The notes: generated by a model not told the origin, from the letters alone. 64,000 nt of DNA from an uncultured Bacteroidales bacterium (GCA_902779165.1 CACZAN010000017.1:1-64000), one strand, 5' to 3'; counted from the stretch's first letter, positions 23,643-33,653 are shown. Translations and numbers: made by a program.

Positions 23643-26546
23643 TTACTCATCTATCATAGTTATGCAATCGTCGGATACAAGTTTTGACTTGTCCTTTATC
23701 TTGTCAGGAAGGCCTGGTCCTTGAACAAATTCACCATTCTGTTCTTTCTCGAACAAACGGCTATTCAGATTTAGGAGATATTGCAGAATGTCTGCATCAC
23801 GACTCATTCCATAGGCTTCGCGGACAGCGTTGTCAAGTCGAGCCTGAACCTCTGAAACAGGATTCTCTGGAGTATCATCCATAATGCGATACAGCTGACG
23901 AAGCGTATAATGATGTTTCTCCATCATCTCATTTCGCTTGTCTCGCAGCGCCTTAGCTTGTTTAGCAACTTCCTCTATTTGTTTCTTTGTAGGATTCTGA
24001 GGCCAAGGGAATGAATCGAAAACGGTATCAGAAGTATATCTCCAATCGCCCTTTAACGTTGAGCATCTAGCTACGAACCATTCCCAATGAATGGTAGATT
24101 GAAGAATACCAAATGAATAATCATCGTCCACAGGAAATACTGACAATGCATCATTTGGGCTTATCTCTTTGTTGACAAACTCAAAGATTGGGCGTTTAGT
24201 TACTCTTGAACATACTATATATCGGTTCATTGATTCTATAATATTCATCAGTTTATCGCGACTCCTAAACAGCTTATACCACGTCTTAAAAGCGTTCTGG
24301 TGGTCTTTTCTTTCTCGATAATCAGGATTTATCTTCTTTGCCTCATCATTTCGTTCTATTTCTTTGTCAGCTTTTTCTTTAAAAAGAGGATATACGTATT
24401 TGTGAAGATGTTCATAAAGCTCTTTGTATTCAGCAACCTCAAAAACATCTTTTGCCTTACGGAAATCTATGACATAACGTTGGGGCTGAGACTGATACTG
24501 GCCCAGCAGTTCCTCACCAATCAAATAGGGATGAATAACATCTCTGTTCTTTTCATCTTTTAGGTATTCTTTTGCCTGTTCTTTGGTCAAAAGAAAATAT
24601 TTGTTGCCATGTGTCTGACCTTGATAGCAGGCTGTGGATTGACTGTTGCAAAGCAATTTTTTGGCCTTTGTGACATCCGAGAGGCTCAAAGCAGAATTTA
24701 TCTCATCTAATTCATAATCCTCAAATGGAGAGTCTTTGCTGTCACCTCTTTGGAAGGTCAAGGTCTTTTTTCGTTTCTCCTCACCCTTCTTCCATGTGGC
24801 AATCGAGACATAAACGGCAGCATCGCCGGACCATACTTCTGTTGAAACAGAGTCGAGTATGGTACCACCATTTTCTACGATATAGTCAAGGCCTCCCATA
24901 CGAGAATAGTTCTGGCGGATGGTATTGGTGCCAACAAGACCTGCATACTGGCCATCTTTCATCAATTCGTGTGCCTTGCGGAACCAATAGACACAGAAGT
25001 CGGCACGACCAGGTACATCGGGGAACTTTTGGTGAAGGCTGTCAACATAAGCAGCGCCCAATTCCTCAATCATTTTATTTTTTGATTGGTAGGGAGGGTT
25101 ACCTATTACCACATCAAATTCTGGCCATTCATCAAATAGAGCGTCTTGACACAGAATGTTTTCGTCCATATTGTCAAGAGGTAGCGTACTGTCGAAATTG
25201 AAAGAACTGCCATAATGTTGAGAGATGCGCTTCTGATAATTGGTCTCGCAAAGTTCCTTGGCAATCATCATAGTCATCTTTGCCAGTTCAACAGCCATTG
25301 GTTGAACATCTATTCCAAAGAACTGTTTGGTGCTGATGACTGATCCGAAAGGGAAAGATTTACTGTTGATACTCGGGAACTCAAAGAGCCGGTCGATAAC
25401 CTGACACTCCAAATCCTTCATTTCGCGATAAGCCACAAACAGGAAGTTACCACATCCACATGCAGGGTCAAGCACACGATACTCACCCATCTGACGACGC
25501 ACATCCTTCAGTTCATCTATGGTTTTTGCTTTGGCAATCTTTTCTTTCCAAGGGCGGATGATGGTAGGCGTAATTACACGCATCATGTCCTGTTCACTTG
25601 TAAAATGCGCTCCATACTTATGACGTTCATTTGAACGCATTGTACCTTCAAATAGAGCACCAAAAATGGAAGGATTGACGTTTGTCCAGTCTTTATCGGC
25701 AACCTCTTTAAGCACTTTCAGGCAATGCTCATCAACGTCAACAATGTCAACATCTTTGAACAAACCGCCATTGAAGTAACGGATATCTTTGAACTTTCCA
25801 CCTCTTGCAGGTCTCTCGCTCGCCATCTGACGGAACAGATTACTTATCTCATCGTATGGATTTGCCTTTCCATCGAGGCAATCTTGCAGAATTTGAGTAA
25901 AGAACCCCTTGGGTAGTAATTCAATATCTTCAGAGAACAAAGCCAGTACGCATTGTAGGATGAAGTGCTGGGTACGAGTGACATCTTCTTTCTTTTCAAA
26001 TGTGAGATACTGGTAAAGCTCTCCAATCAGATTAGCAGCTTCCTTAGATACACTTTCCGTGTTGTTATTAAAGATTGGAGTATTTCCCTCCAAGAAACTC
26101 ATGCAAGTGTATCTTTCTGGAAGTTCATCAATGGTCACTTCGTCAACTTTGTTGAACTCGTCATAGATGACAAAGCGCTCGAAGTTGCAGAGTATCACAT
26201 AACGGGGTTTTCTGCAACCAGGCCCAATATCAATAGTAGGTTTGAGGTTATCCCAGTAGTCACGGGCTTGCGGTAAATGAGATTCCAAGTCCTTGATTTC
26301 CTTCTTCTTCATCTCTATCAGGACTCCGTCTTTTCCTGGCGGACTCCAGAGGCAATCAATGTAGTTCGTTGTATTGGTATCGGCAATTTTGATACGTGCC
26401 TCTAACTTGCCTTGAGCCTCGTAGATTCCCTTTTGCCCATAAGCGCGGAACAAGCGGTCACAGAAAGTCTGTGCCTGACCTCTTTCATCGCCATACAAAT
26501 CATTCTTGACGAAAGAAACGAATTCTTCTATATCTTGTTTTCTCAT
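23643..26546 (-). CDS. Type IIG/IIL restriction-modification fusion enzyme (MmeI-like)
   Basis: 967 residues combining endonuclease and N6-adenine methyltransferase. The N-terminal part has a PD-(D/E)xK-type core, D64 (YIDCLWSPPG) and E78-M-K80 (VLIEMKKK). The central methyltransferase has motif I DPACGCGNF (360-368), a GIDVQPMAVELAKM segment (411-424) and catalytic motif IV NPPY (483-486). The C-terminal 350 residues form the likely target-recognition domain. In this family one protein both methylates one strand and cuts unmethylated DNA. It is flanked by an AlbA_2 regulator upstream (124-base gap) and a DUF262 nuclease downstream, making a compact candidate defence module. The specificity sequence is unknown. 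Confidence 0.88.
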   Translation of the reverse strand: MRKQDIEEFVSFVKNDLYGDERGQAQTFCDRLFRAYGQKGIYEAQGKLEARIKIADTNTTNYIDCLWSPPGKDGVLIEMKKKEIKDLESHLPQARDYWDNLKPTIDIGPGCRKPRYVILCNFERFVIYDEFNKVDEVTIDELPERYTCMSFLEGNTPIFNNNTESVSKEAANLIGELYQYLTFEKKEDVTRTQHFILQCVLALFSEDIELLPKGFFTQILQDCLDGKANPYDEISNLFRQMASERPARGGKFKDIRYFNGGLFKDVDIVDVDEHCLKVLKEVADKDWTNVNPSIFGALFEGTMRSNERHKYGAHFTSEQDMMRVITPTIIRPWKEKIAKAKTIDELKDVRRQMGEYRVLDPACGCGNFLFVAYREMKDLECQVIDRLFEFPSINSKSFPFGSVISTKQFFGIDVQPMAVELAKMTMMIAKELCETNYQKRISQHYGSSFNFDSTLPLDNMDENILCQDALFDEWPEFDVVIGNPPYQSKNKMIEELGAAYVDSLHQKFPDVPGRADFCVYWFRKAHELMKDGQYAGLVGTNTIRQNYSRMGGLDYIVENGGTILDSVSTEVWSGDAAVYVSIATWKKGEEKRKKTLTFQRGDSKDSPFEDYELDEINSALSLSDVTKAKKLLCNSQSTACYQGQTHGNKYFLLTKEQAKEYLKDEKNRDVIHPYLIGEELLGQYQSQPQRYVIDFRKAKDVFEVAEYKELYEHLHKYVYPLFKEKADKEIERNDEAKKINPDYRERKDHQNAFKTWYKLFRSRDKLMNIIESMNRYIVCSRVTKRPIFEFVNKEISPNDALSVFPVDDDYSFGILQSTIHWEWFVARCSTLKGDWRYTSDTVFDSFPWPQNPTKKQIEEVAKQAKALRDKRNEMMEKHHYTLRQLYRIMDDTPENPVSEVQARLDNAVREAYGMSRDADILQYLLNLNSRLFEKEQNGEFVQGPGLPDKIKDKSKLVSDDCITMIDE

Positions 26547-26604
26547 TTGTTGTTGTTTACATCTTCCATCTCCAAACCATCTTCGAGGGTATAAGCCAAA
26601 TGAT

Positions 26605-26664
26605 GGGTTCAGGATTCAGGGTTCAGGGTTCATGTTTCGCTATGCCCTCCTTCGACAGGCTCAG
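26605..26664. repeat. Heptamer repeats and REP-like motif between two island genes
   Basis: GGTTCAGGATTCAGGGTTCA with one more unit makes roughly four 7-bp TTCAGGN repeats. It is followed by CTCCTTCGACAGGCTCAGGA, a short sequence that recurs in intergenic regions of many Bacteroidetes. They fill the gap between the AlbA_2 stop and the methyltransferase start. Confidence 0.4.
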
Positions 26665-26670
26665 GATAAA

Positions 26671-28113
26671 TTAGCCTTCTGGTTTCTTGAGTAGGACTAT
26701 CCAATGGCCGGCACTTGTGTTGCCCTCTCGAATCAGAACGCCCTTCTTCTGCATGTCTGCAAGGTCACGCTTTATAGTCCTTTCAACTAGTGACAAAACT
26801 AGTGACATTTCTTTCACAGAAACTCGTGAGTCCTTTTTTATCATTTCGCATATTTTCTTCTGTCGTTCAGTGAGTTGCACTACCGACATGCTACCGACAT
26901 CACTGGTGACATCACTGGTGTCACTACTGGTGACATTACCACCACCTTTTCCGACATCTTTTCCGACATCACGGACATTCAACATCTTCATAAACTGGGT
27001 ACGTTCTATCGACACCTGCACGCCGCCGCAGAAGTTCTCCACTTTGGGCATGGGAATGCCGGCAGGCTCAAAGCCCTCACGAATTTTCTTATAGCCACGC
27101 CCCCAGGTATCGATGAAGCCTGCCTTGAAGAAGGCGTTGGCGATGTTCAGGTTGCGAGGTTTGGAAGAATGATTCCCATAAAGTGTCTCCTGAGAATAAC
27201 CCATAGGCAACTCTCCTTCATTCCAAATCTCCAGATGATCATCATATACATGCATTTGAATATCCGGACCCGTATAATCCTTATGAGCGATGGCGTTGTA
27301 GAGAATTTCTCGCATGGCTTCCTTGGGTATCTCCAATTTCTCATAGCGCTGCATGCCTTCAAATCGCACAGGTGACACCAAGTACTTGGCTTGTAGAATG
27401 TCCATCGCACGGTCGGCCATCTGAATGATATTGCCTTCTATCACATCTTGGAACATCAGGTCTGCCTCGTCACGACCGAAGCGACCAATCTTGAATTGCG
27501 CACTGGGGAAGAACTTCTGAGGCTTCTTGCTGAATAGGAGGATGGCTGCATTCTTCAGACCGCCATTGTCATCCACCAGACCAAGGCTTGAAAGCACATC
27601 AACGGTAGATGAATTTCGCTGATCCTCGGGGATACGCTGCGCATCGATGCCTTTGCGGAGGAAATAGTCAATAGCATCACGGTCAATATCATCTATCTTG
27701 GCTCGGTCGTTGGTCACATCGTCCCACGAGCGACCCATCTTCTTCAGCACAAACTGCTGGAGGGCTGGGCCGCGTAGTTCCTGCATGGTACTGCCGGAGC
27801 GGTAGTAGTACTTGCCGCGATAGTTGATGGGGATATTGCTGGCCTCTATCACCACTTCGATGTATTCCAATCCATCCTGCTCGAGTAGGTTCACATCAAC
27901 AACGATGCCCATAGTGGTGACAATCTTGTTGGGGATGTCCTCCATCAGGCGGTCAACATTATCCAAACCAACAACTTCATGGTCGTTATTCACACCGAAA
28001 TACATGACGGCACCCTGCGCATTTGCGAAGCCGCAAATCCACTTCAGGTATTCGTCATGCCAGCTACTCTTGTATTCAACATTCTGGCTCTCGCGTGCTT
28101 TTATCTTTGTCAT
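26671..28113 (-). CDS. AlbA_2 (Schlafen-like) regulator with C-terminal winged helix
   Basis: About 480 residues. An N-terminal AlbA_2 domain (ESQNVEYKSS, WICGFANAQGAVMYFGVNND) is followed by an ATPase-like region of the RecG-associated type (AMREILYNAIAHKDYTGPDI; FFKAGFIDTWGRGYKKI). A low-complexity linker (DVGKDVGKGGGNVTSSDTSD) precedes a C-terminal winged helix (LTERQKKICEMIKKDSRVSV). These proteins are usually called putative transcriptional regulators and are frequent in defence islands. I start at MTKIKARESQNVEYK (28113), because the extra 17 residues upstream do not fit the family. It is first in the restriction cluster and could control it. The linker is encoded by degenerate tandem repeats. 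Confidence 0.8.
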   Translation of the reverse strand: MTKIKARESQNVEYKSSWHDEYLKWICGFANAQGAVMYFGVNNDHEVVGLDNVDRLMEDIPNKIVTTMGIVVDVNLLEQDGLEYIEVVIEASNIPINYRGKYYYRSGSTMQELRGPALQQFVLKKMGRSWDDVTNDRAKIDDIDRDAIDYFLRKGIDAQRIPEDQRNSSTVDVLSSLGLVDDNGGLKNAAILLFSKKPQKFFPSAQFKIGRFGRDEADLMFQDVIEGNIIQMADRAMDILQAKYLVSPVRFEGMQRYEKLEIPKEAMREILYNAIAHKDYTGPDIQMHVYDDHLEIWNEGELPMGYSQETLYGNHSSKPRNLNIANAFFKAGFIDTWGRGYKKIREGFEPAGIPMPKVENFCGGVQVSIERTQFMKMLNVRDVGKDVGKGGGNVTSSDTSDVTSDVGSMSVVQLTERQKKICEMIKKDSRVSVKEMSLVLSLVERTIKRDLADMQKKGVLIREGNTSAGHWIVLLKKPEG

Positions 28114-28622
28114 ATATCTTTTTCCATCTTTCTTCGAACATCCATTCTCAAACATTTTGGGCACAATTCAGGCTGGAAAAACCTATTGAATGCCCTATTA
28201 TGCGGACAAAAATAATGAAAAAAGTTCTATATATAAGGAACGGGCGCGAGAAAAATGGTTAAATGCGGACAAAATATATAATTTTTGCGCCCAAAGCGGA
28301 ACTAAAACGCATCAAAAGACTCTTAGAACCGCAGATAAAGTCATTTTGGATGCAGTTCAACTCGTCTCCAACATTTTGTTTGAAGGAAACGAGGGAAAGG
28401 TTATATTTCTCGGGTTATTTAGAAAAGGAGACATCCGACAGTCAAAGTCAACTGGAGGTCGTGCGATGTGCTAAATGAGCGATGCATTCGTATGCTGACG
28501 TGCCGAGCTTGCTCCATGATAACTCTACTGAGTCGAATGCCTGCTCCTGACATTAATTTACATACCAATAATGTAATAAAAGTTCAGTTCGCCCAATGAA
28601 AGCGGATGTCTCCCGACAGGAA
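28114..28622. other. Non-coding gap ahead of the restriction cluster
   Basis: About 500 AT-rich bases. Open frames here have no coding character. Two near-copies of ATGCGGACAAAA occur 64 bases apart (28199 and 28263) and could be operator-like direct repeats. No terminator or RNA gene is evident. Confidence 0.35.
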
Positions 28623-29078
28623 TCAGAGGAGTTCGGTTTGGAAGTTCAACGTTTGAATTTCAATGTCAAGTTTTCGCAATTTGGCGGAGTATTCATCAAT
28701 CTGCTTGCCCAGCTGCTTGACATCCACTACCGTTACCATCTTTATCTCGGAATGGGAGTAGCGTTCCCGTTGCGATGATGCTTTTTCGAAAGTGTCGCGC
28801 AGAGCGGAGATGCGCATGGTCAGGACGTCTTTCTCTGCAATCATCTGTGTTATGGTCTTGCCTGCCTCGTTGACAGTCTGTACGTTGGTCAGGTTGATGT
28901 GCCATATCAGCTCCTCTAACCTGTTCAGACAACCATCCAGTTCTTTCATCAGCTCCTCGGGATTTTCGGCAGGCTCGTCGCCTTCCTGAACCTTTACATT
29001 GTCTTCTAAACGTTTCTCGATCTGAAAGATGCGTTTCTGCAAGTCTTTGCGGATGCTTAATGCTTCTGCGAGTTTCAT
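28623..29078 (-). CDS. DIP1984 family protein
   Basis: 151 residues beginning MKLAEALSIRKDLQKRIFQI. It is almost entirely helical with heptad character (RLEDNVKVQEGD; LNRLEELIWHINLTN), and the conserved middle AEKDVLTMRISALRDTFEKA matches the DIP1984 ('septicolysin-like') family found in many bacteria. The function is unknown. It is cytoplasmic with no signal peptide. The ATG two codons upstream (29084) is also possible. It has its own position between the accessory island and the PL11 gene and is probably a passenger gene. Confidence 0.8.
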   Translation of the reverse strand: MKLAEALSIRKDLQKRIFQIEKRLEDNVKVQEGDEPAENPEELMKELDGCLNRLEELIWHINLTNVQTVNEAGKTITQMIAEKDVLTMRISALRDTFEKASSQRERYSHSEIKMVTVVDVKQLGKQIDEYSAKLRKLDIEIQTLNFQTELL

Positions 29079-29108
29079 AACCAAATTATTTAGAGTGAGT
29101 CTGTTGTC

Positions 29109-32100
29109 TTATTTGGCCACTTTCACGCGACGACCGCGGAAGATATAGGTCTGGCCGCGGCGCGGGGTCTGCACGGGACGACCGCTGAGGTCATACCAAG
29201 TGTCGTCTGCCTTGCTGTTGACGAGATCGGATATGCCGACGGGTGCGACATCTGTCACACGGAGGATGCCGCGGGCAATGTCGCTGTCATCCCAGAAGAG
29301 GCCAGGGGAGATGTAGTAGCTGGCCAGCTCGGGTGAGCCGCTGAAGGAGGTGACATCCTTCCAAAGGAGAACGCTGTCGCCGACGGCAAGGGTATGGCTC
29401 TCAGGTATGGTCAGCTGGATGGTGCCGTTCATGGTCAGCTTGCCAATCTTCTGGATGCTGGTGCCGCCCGTGGCGGTGGCGGTGGCGTTGCGGGCTACTG
29501 CGAGCTGCAGGGTGGCTCCGCGGGGAATAGTGAGGTTCTTGCCGCCAAAACTCATCAGGCCGGAAGTGGCAGTGGCGCTTGCGCCAACTCGAAGAGTAGC
29601 ACCTGACTGCAGGGTGACGGAGCTGTTGGTGAGGGGGACTGTGGTGGAAGTGACACCCGACAGCATGGCATCCTTGGCCACAGTGAGTGTACCTGTTCCA
29701 AGCTGTGCACCAGCCTTCAGACAGAGTTCACCCGCCTTCACGGTTGTGGTACCGGAGTGTGTGCTCTTGCCGCTGACGGTCATCTTGCAGGATCCGATTT
29801 TAACGAAGATACATTTATTGTTGCCGCCGTCGTCTGTGAAGGTGCCGTCGAAGGTGAAGTCGCCCAGATCGTCGTTGCCCACATTCCAGGTGTTGCTGCC
29901 GCTGACAGCATTCTTGTTCTGGAAGTTTGCCACGGGATGAGCCAGCGAGCCTTTGCCCGTAAGGCGACCTATGGCGAAGCTCTTGGCGACATTGGTTACG
30001 GTGCAACCTTCAGCAATGTCGAGGGTGCCCTTGGCGATACCGCCGGAAGCGTCGAGGGGCAGCCAGATGTCCTTATTGGTGTGCCTGACGGTGCCTTGGA
30101 ACTGGCTCCAGTCGCCAACGATGCGCACGCGGCTGACGGTGTTGCGGGGAACGATGGTCAGGGTGCCTTCGCCAGTGAGCTTGTTGGCGTAGGCGGTGTA
30201 GTAAACGTTGGAGAGCTGCCAGGTGGCAGATTTACCCTTGGGGATGTAGATACCGTGGGAGGTGGCCTGCGCATCGTCCCAAAGCGTGCCACCCTGCATC
30301 TCGACGGTGGTGGCAGGATTGCCTGCCTGAGCGGCTACGGAACCTGCGGTGATGACGAGTCGTGAGAGTGACCCGCTGACGGTGGTGAAGAGACAACCTG
30401 CACCTTTCTTGGTGAGTTGGGAGCCGGAGAGGGCTGCCGACATACGGAAGTCGGCGCTGTTGTTGATGGCTCCGCCTTCGGTGCCCACCATCTTCATCGG
30501 TGAACCCTGTTCCACAGCAGCGGTGGTCTGCAGCGTGGCACCGTTCTCCATTGTGAAGAGGTTGGCGTTGGTGGTGATGGCGCCGAGGTTGCCGGCTGCG
30601 TTATACTGATTGGCAAGCTGAGTGACCTTCACGGTGCCGCCCTTCAGGTAGTTGCCGCCCGTGTAGGTGTTGGTGCCGCTCATGGTGACTATGCCCGTAC
30701 CCTGCTTGATGAACTGGGCAGAACCCTCGATGGCACCTACTCCGCTGAAGGTGTAGGCGGAGGTGTTGTCCACCGTGAAGGAAGCAGGATATACGCTGCC
30801 GACAACGGATACGGTCCTGGAGGTGGCATCGTCGTTGAAGACGACATTATCACCAGAGACAAAGGTCTGGGCTTCTGCCGCACCATCGATGAAGTTTGCC
30901 GTTTCGGCAAAATCCCATTGGTTACTTGCTGTGCCGCTCCAGGTTATGGTGGCGGGGGCGCGCAAGTTCATGATTTCCATGATGAGTTTTCCGTCCTCGA
31001 TGTAGAGCTTTTTCTTCAATGTTGGGAGGCCTTCGAGCAAGAGGTCTTCGACGTTGCCCTCGAGCGTGCCCACTTCGGCAATGATGTATTTGCCTGGCTT
31101 AACGGTCTGCTGACCTGAAGCAGGATGGCCTACGACCTCGACGACAGGCATGAGGTAAGTGGGACCGGCTTTGATCCAGGCGGTGCCTGTCTTGCGTTCG
31201 ATGACGAGTTTGGAGGTGTGGATGCAATCGGCGGCTGCACCATCGGAATAGATATCCACGATGATACGTGATCCGAAGCCCAGGGACAGTTCACCCGTGG
31301 TGATGTCGCCGCGCTGGTCGGCACCTCCGGGACGGATGACAGCACCATAATCAGCTCGGATGCTGAGGAATTCGCCACCGTTGGAATTGAGTTCTGCAAA
31401 GCGGTTCAGCCACAGCGGCGACTGCTTCATGGTGCCGTCGAAGTTCAGGGTGCCAGCCCAGACGTTGGTTTCGCCCGTATGGTTGAAGTCGGTTTTCGGC
31501 AGGGTGAGGATGCCGTCGCCCTGCTTGACAAGGCGTCCGCTGCCAGAGATGCCGCCACCCGTGACAGAGCACGTGAAGGTGGTGTACTTGATTTCGGTGT
31601 TTTGTGTGGTACACTCGCTGGGGGCTGTGCCCTGTACCCAGGTGGGCACGTTGAAAGTGAGCACCTCGGGTGCGGCACCTGCTTCGATGCTGACACTGGC
31701 GTTCTTGTTCTCGTGGAAGAGTACATGCTGGCCGTTGAAGGCGGTGCCGATGGACGAACCATCCGCAACAATGGTGCGGCCTGTGGTTGTCAAGGGCGGG
31801 GGAGCGAGTGTGATGCCCTCGATCTCGCCGAGGTAGTAGCTTGGACGAGGGGGCTGATTGTAGCCACACATTTGCCACACCATAGCGTTGCGGTACTGGT
31901 GGTCGTGCCAGAGCGAGTAGTTGCGGAACTTGGTGGCTGTAGGGGTGGAATAGATGCGGATGTTGTTGTTGGCAGTGCGCATGATGATTTCCTCGCGCCA
32001 GTCGCCGAGAATGTCACCTTGATAGCAGGGAGTGCCCTTGGTGTCGTTGTTCGTCAGCGAGCCGGCACAGGTGTAGATGGGCGTCCAGCTACCATGCTTA

Positions 32101-33653
32101 TGAATGCATCCTTCGGTATTCTTACCGTTGATATAGTTGAAGGATTCCTCGCAGAGGTCGCCATCCCAATAGATGCGGAAGTTCTGATCGACTCCGGTCG
32201 CATCGAGTCCGCTGACGGCTTCGTTGGTAATGAGCGAGATAGCTCCCTCGCGGGCGGAATGCCCCAAGCCGCCAGGAAAAGCGTTGGTGAAGTTGCCAGC
32301 CATGCAGCGGCCATCATCGTTGCCCGCAACAAAGCGGTGGTAGATCTTGGAGGTGGTGGCATCGCGGTAGTTGTTGCCAGGATGGTCTTCCAGGCAAGCA
32401 TAAATCTCATGACCGTGGATGTAAGGATTCAAGTCGCCCACATGTTCTGCATCTCCGTGCCCCAAGCCTGTGGTGGAGAGTCCCTTGCCGTTGTCATCAA
32501 TGACCATATTGCCAAAGATGATCTCATCGCGTCCGTCCCAATCGACATCGGCCACGCAGTAGTTGTGGTAACCGTTGCCCTTCCAAGGACCGTTGGCATT
32601 GCAATACCACTGCCAACGCACCTTCAGTTTATGGGTGGCGGGGTCCACGTCGTAGGCAATCATCTTGTGGCGGGTGTAGATGCCTCGGGCAAGGAAGATA
32701 CTCGGTTTCTTGCCGTCGAAGTAGGGGGCGCCGAAGAAATGCTTCGACGAACGGTGACCATACCCGTCGCCCCAGGCGGCATTGAGGTCGTTCTCACCGT
32801 TTTCCAGTCGCTTCAGCGGGTAGTCGATGCACTGATAGACTTCGCCCGTAGCGCCATTCATATAAACAAGGTATTCCGCGCCGTCGTGCATGAACCAATT
32901 GGTGCCGCCACCAGTGGCTGCGCGGTAGTTGACGTTTTTCTCGCCTACGGTGTAGGTGGTGCCGTCGGCTTTGTGGATGACGGTGCCGTCGGCAGCGCGC
33001 ATAATGGCTTCGGCTTTGCCGTCGCCGTCCCAGTCGTAGGCCACGATGTTCTGCTCATTGTTTTGGAAATCACCCATATTGGGGCCGCAGTTGACCCACC
33101 AGAGACGGGTGCCGTCCTGCTTCAACACTTCGAAGATGCTGTATTCCTTCGTGTCTACGCCGCCAACCTTGGGGCCGTTCTTCGGGTAGGACTGCTCGAT
33201 TTCGCTCCAGTTGTCGAACTTCATAAGGATTTCCAGCTCGCCATCACCGTCGACATCAGCGCAACAAGCATCGTTGGGGATGAGTGTACTCTTGATACCT
33301 TTGTGCGTCAGTCGGATTTCCTTGTAGCTACTGGCCCATACGTCGGGAGCCTGGCATTGGTCCTGTTCCTTGCCGCCGATGACTGCCGCTACCGTGTACT
33401 TTGAACTGGTGGTGCCGCTCTTGTCTGTGAAGTTGGAGACTGAGATAGGCTCATCGGTAATCTTAGTTCCGTCGCGATAGACGTTGTAGGTCACGTCATA
33501 GTATTCTTCGGCGAGGATGCGCCAACTCAGGTATACGCCACCAGAAACTTTCATGGCCACGAGGCCGCGGTCGAGGTGGTCGGTCTGGCGCTGGGCGAAT
33601 GTCATGTGAGCCAGGCTACACAGCGCGATGAGGAGTAAGAATCTCTTTTTCAT
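29109..33653 (-). CDS. Rhamnogalacturonan lyase (PL11) with long autotransporter-type repeat region
   Basis: 1514 residues, about two and a half times the length of a plain PL11 enzyme. It has a signal peptide (MKKRFLLLIALCSLAHMTFA), then an eight-bladed propeller lyase of polysaccharide lyase family 11 (about 21-620), with calcium-binding DVDGDGELEI, DWDGDGKAEAI and DVDWDGRDEI repeats and the conserved GNGYHNYCVADVDWDGRDE. From about 660 to 1460 there are glycine/threonine-rich autotransporter-associated beta-strand repeats (SGSGRLVKQGDGILTL, EGSAQFIKQGTGIVTMSGTN). The end is a Bacteroidales-type tail (WYDLSGRPVQTPRRGQTYIF). It cleaves rhamnogalacturonan I by beta-elimination at or outside the outer membrane. 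The repeats may form a beta-helix stalk. This combination is unusual. Confidence 0.9.
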   Translation of the reverse strand: MKKRFLLLIALCSLAHMTFAQRQTDHLDRGLVAMKVSGGVYLSWRILAEEYYDVTYNVYRDGTKITDEPISVSNFTDKSGTTSSKYTVAAVIGGKEQDQCQAPDVWASSYKEIRLTHKGIKSTLIPNDACCADVDGDGELEILMKFDNWSEIEQSYPKNGPKVGGVDTKEYSIFEVLKQDGTRLWWVNCGPNMGDFQNNEQNIVAYDWDGDGKAEAIMRAADGTVIHKADGTTYTVGEKNVNYRAATGGGTNWFMHDGAEYLVYMNGATGEVYQCIDYPLKRLENGENDLNAAWGDGYGHRSSKHFFGAPYFDGKKPSIFLARGIYTRHKMIAYDVDPATHKLKVRWQWYCNANGPWKGNGYHNYCVADVDWDGRDEIIFGNMVIDDNGKGLSTTGLGHGDAEHVGDLNPYIHGHEIYACLEDHPGNNYRDATTSKIYHRFVAGNDDGRCMAGNFTNAFPGGLGHSAREGAISLITNEAVSGLDATGVDQNFRIYWDGDLCEESFNYINGKNTEGCIHKHGSWTPIYTCAGSLTNNDTKGTPCYQGDILGDWREEIIMRTANNNIRIYSTPTATKFRNYSLWHDHQYRNAMVWQMCGYNQPPRPSYYLGEIEGITLAPPPLTTTGRTIVADGSSIGTAFNGQHVLFHENKNASVSIEAGAAPEVLTFNVPTWVQGTAPSECTTQNTEIKYTTFTCSVTGGGISGSGRLVKQGDGILTLPKTDFNHTGETNVWAGTLNFDGTMKQSPLWLNRFAELNSNGGEFLSIRADYGAVIRPGGADQRGDITTGELSLGFGSRIIVDIYSDGAAADCIHTSKLVIERKTGTAWIKAGPTYLMPVVEVVGHPASGQQTVKPGKYIIAEVGTLEGNVEDLLLEGLPTLKKKLYIEDGKLIMEIMNLRAPATITWSGTASNQWDFAETANFIDGAAEAQTFVSGDNVVFNDDATSRTVSVVGSVYPASFTVDNTSAYTFSGVGAIEGSAQFIKQGTGIVTMSGTNTYTGGNYLKGGTVKVTQLANQYNAAGNLGAITTNANLFTMENGATLQTTAAVEQGSPMKMVGTEGGAINNSADFRMSAALSGSQLTKKGAGCLFTTVSGSLSRLVITAGSVAAQAGNPATTVEMQGGTLWDDAQATSHGIYIPKGKSATWQLSNVYYTAYANKLTGEGTLTIVPRNTVSRVRIVGDWSQFQGTVRHTNKDIWLPLDASGGIAKGTLDIAEGCTVTNVAKSFAIGRLTGKGSLAHPVANFQNKNAVSGSNTWNVGNDDLGDFTFDGTFTDDGGNNKCIFVKIGSCKMTVSGKSTHSGTTTVKAGELCLKAGAQLGTGTLTVAKDAMLSGVTSTTVPLTNSSVTLQSGATLRVGASATATSGLMSFGGKNLTIPRGATLQLAVARNATATATGGTSIQKIGKLTMNGTIQLTIPESHTLAVGDSVLLWKDVTSFSGSPELASYYISPGLFWDDSDIARGILRVTDVAPVGISDLVNSKADDTWYDLSGRPVQTPRRGQTYIFRGRRVKVAK

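Noticed and set aside
23643-26546. BREX PglX or DISARM methyltransferase
   Set aside because: No pglZ, brxC, drmA or drmB genes nearby, and an N-terminal D/ExK core favours a stand-alone type IIG/IIL enzyme.
28190-28474. 94-codon frame in the gap before the restriction cluster
   Set aside because: No coding character, no family pattern, and biased toward random AT-rich composition.
31479-33404. Open frame of 641 codons on the plus strand
   Set aside because: Mirror of the PL11 gene. It is rich in Val, Gly and Ala with no domain, as expected for the reverse of Asp/Gly-rich repeats.
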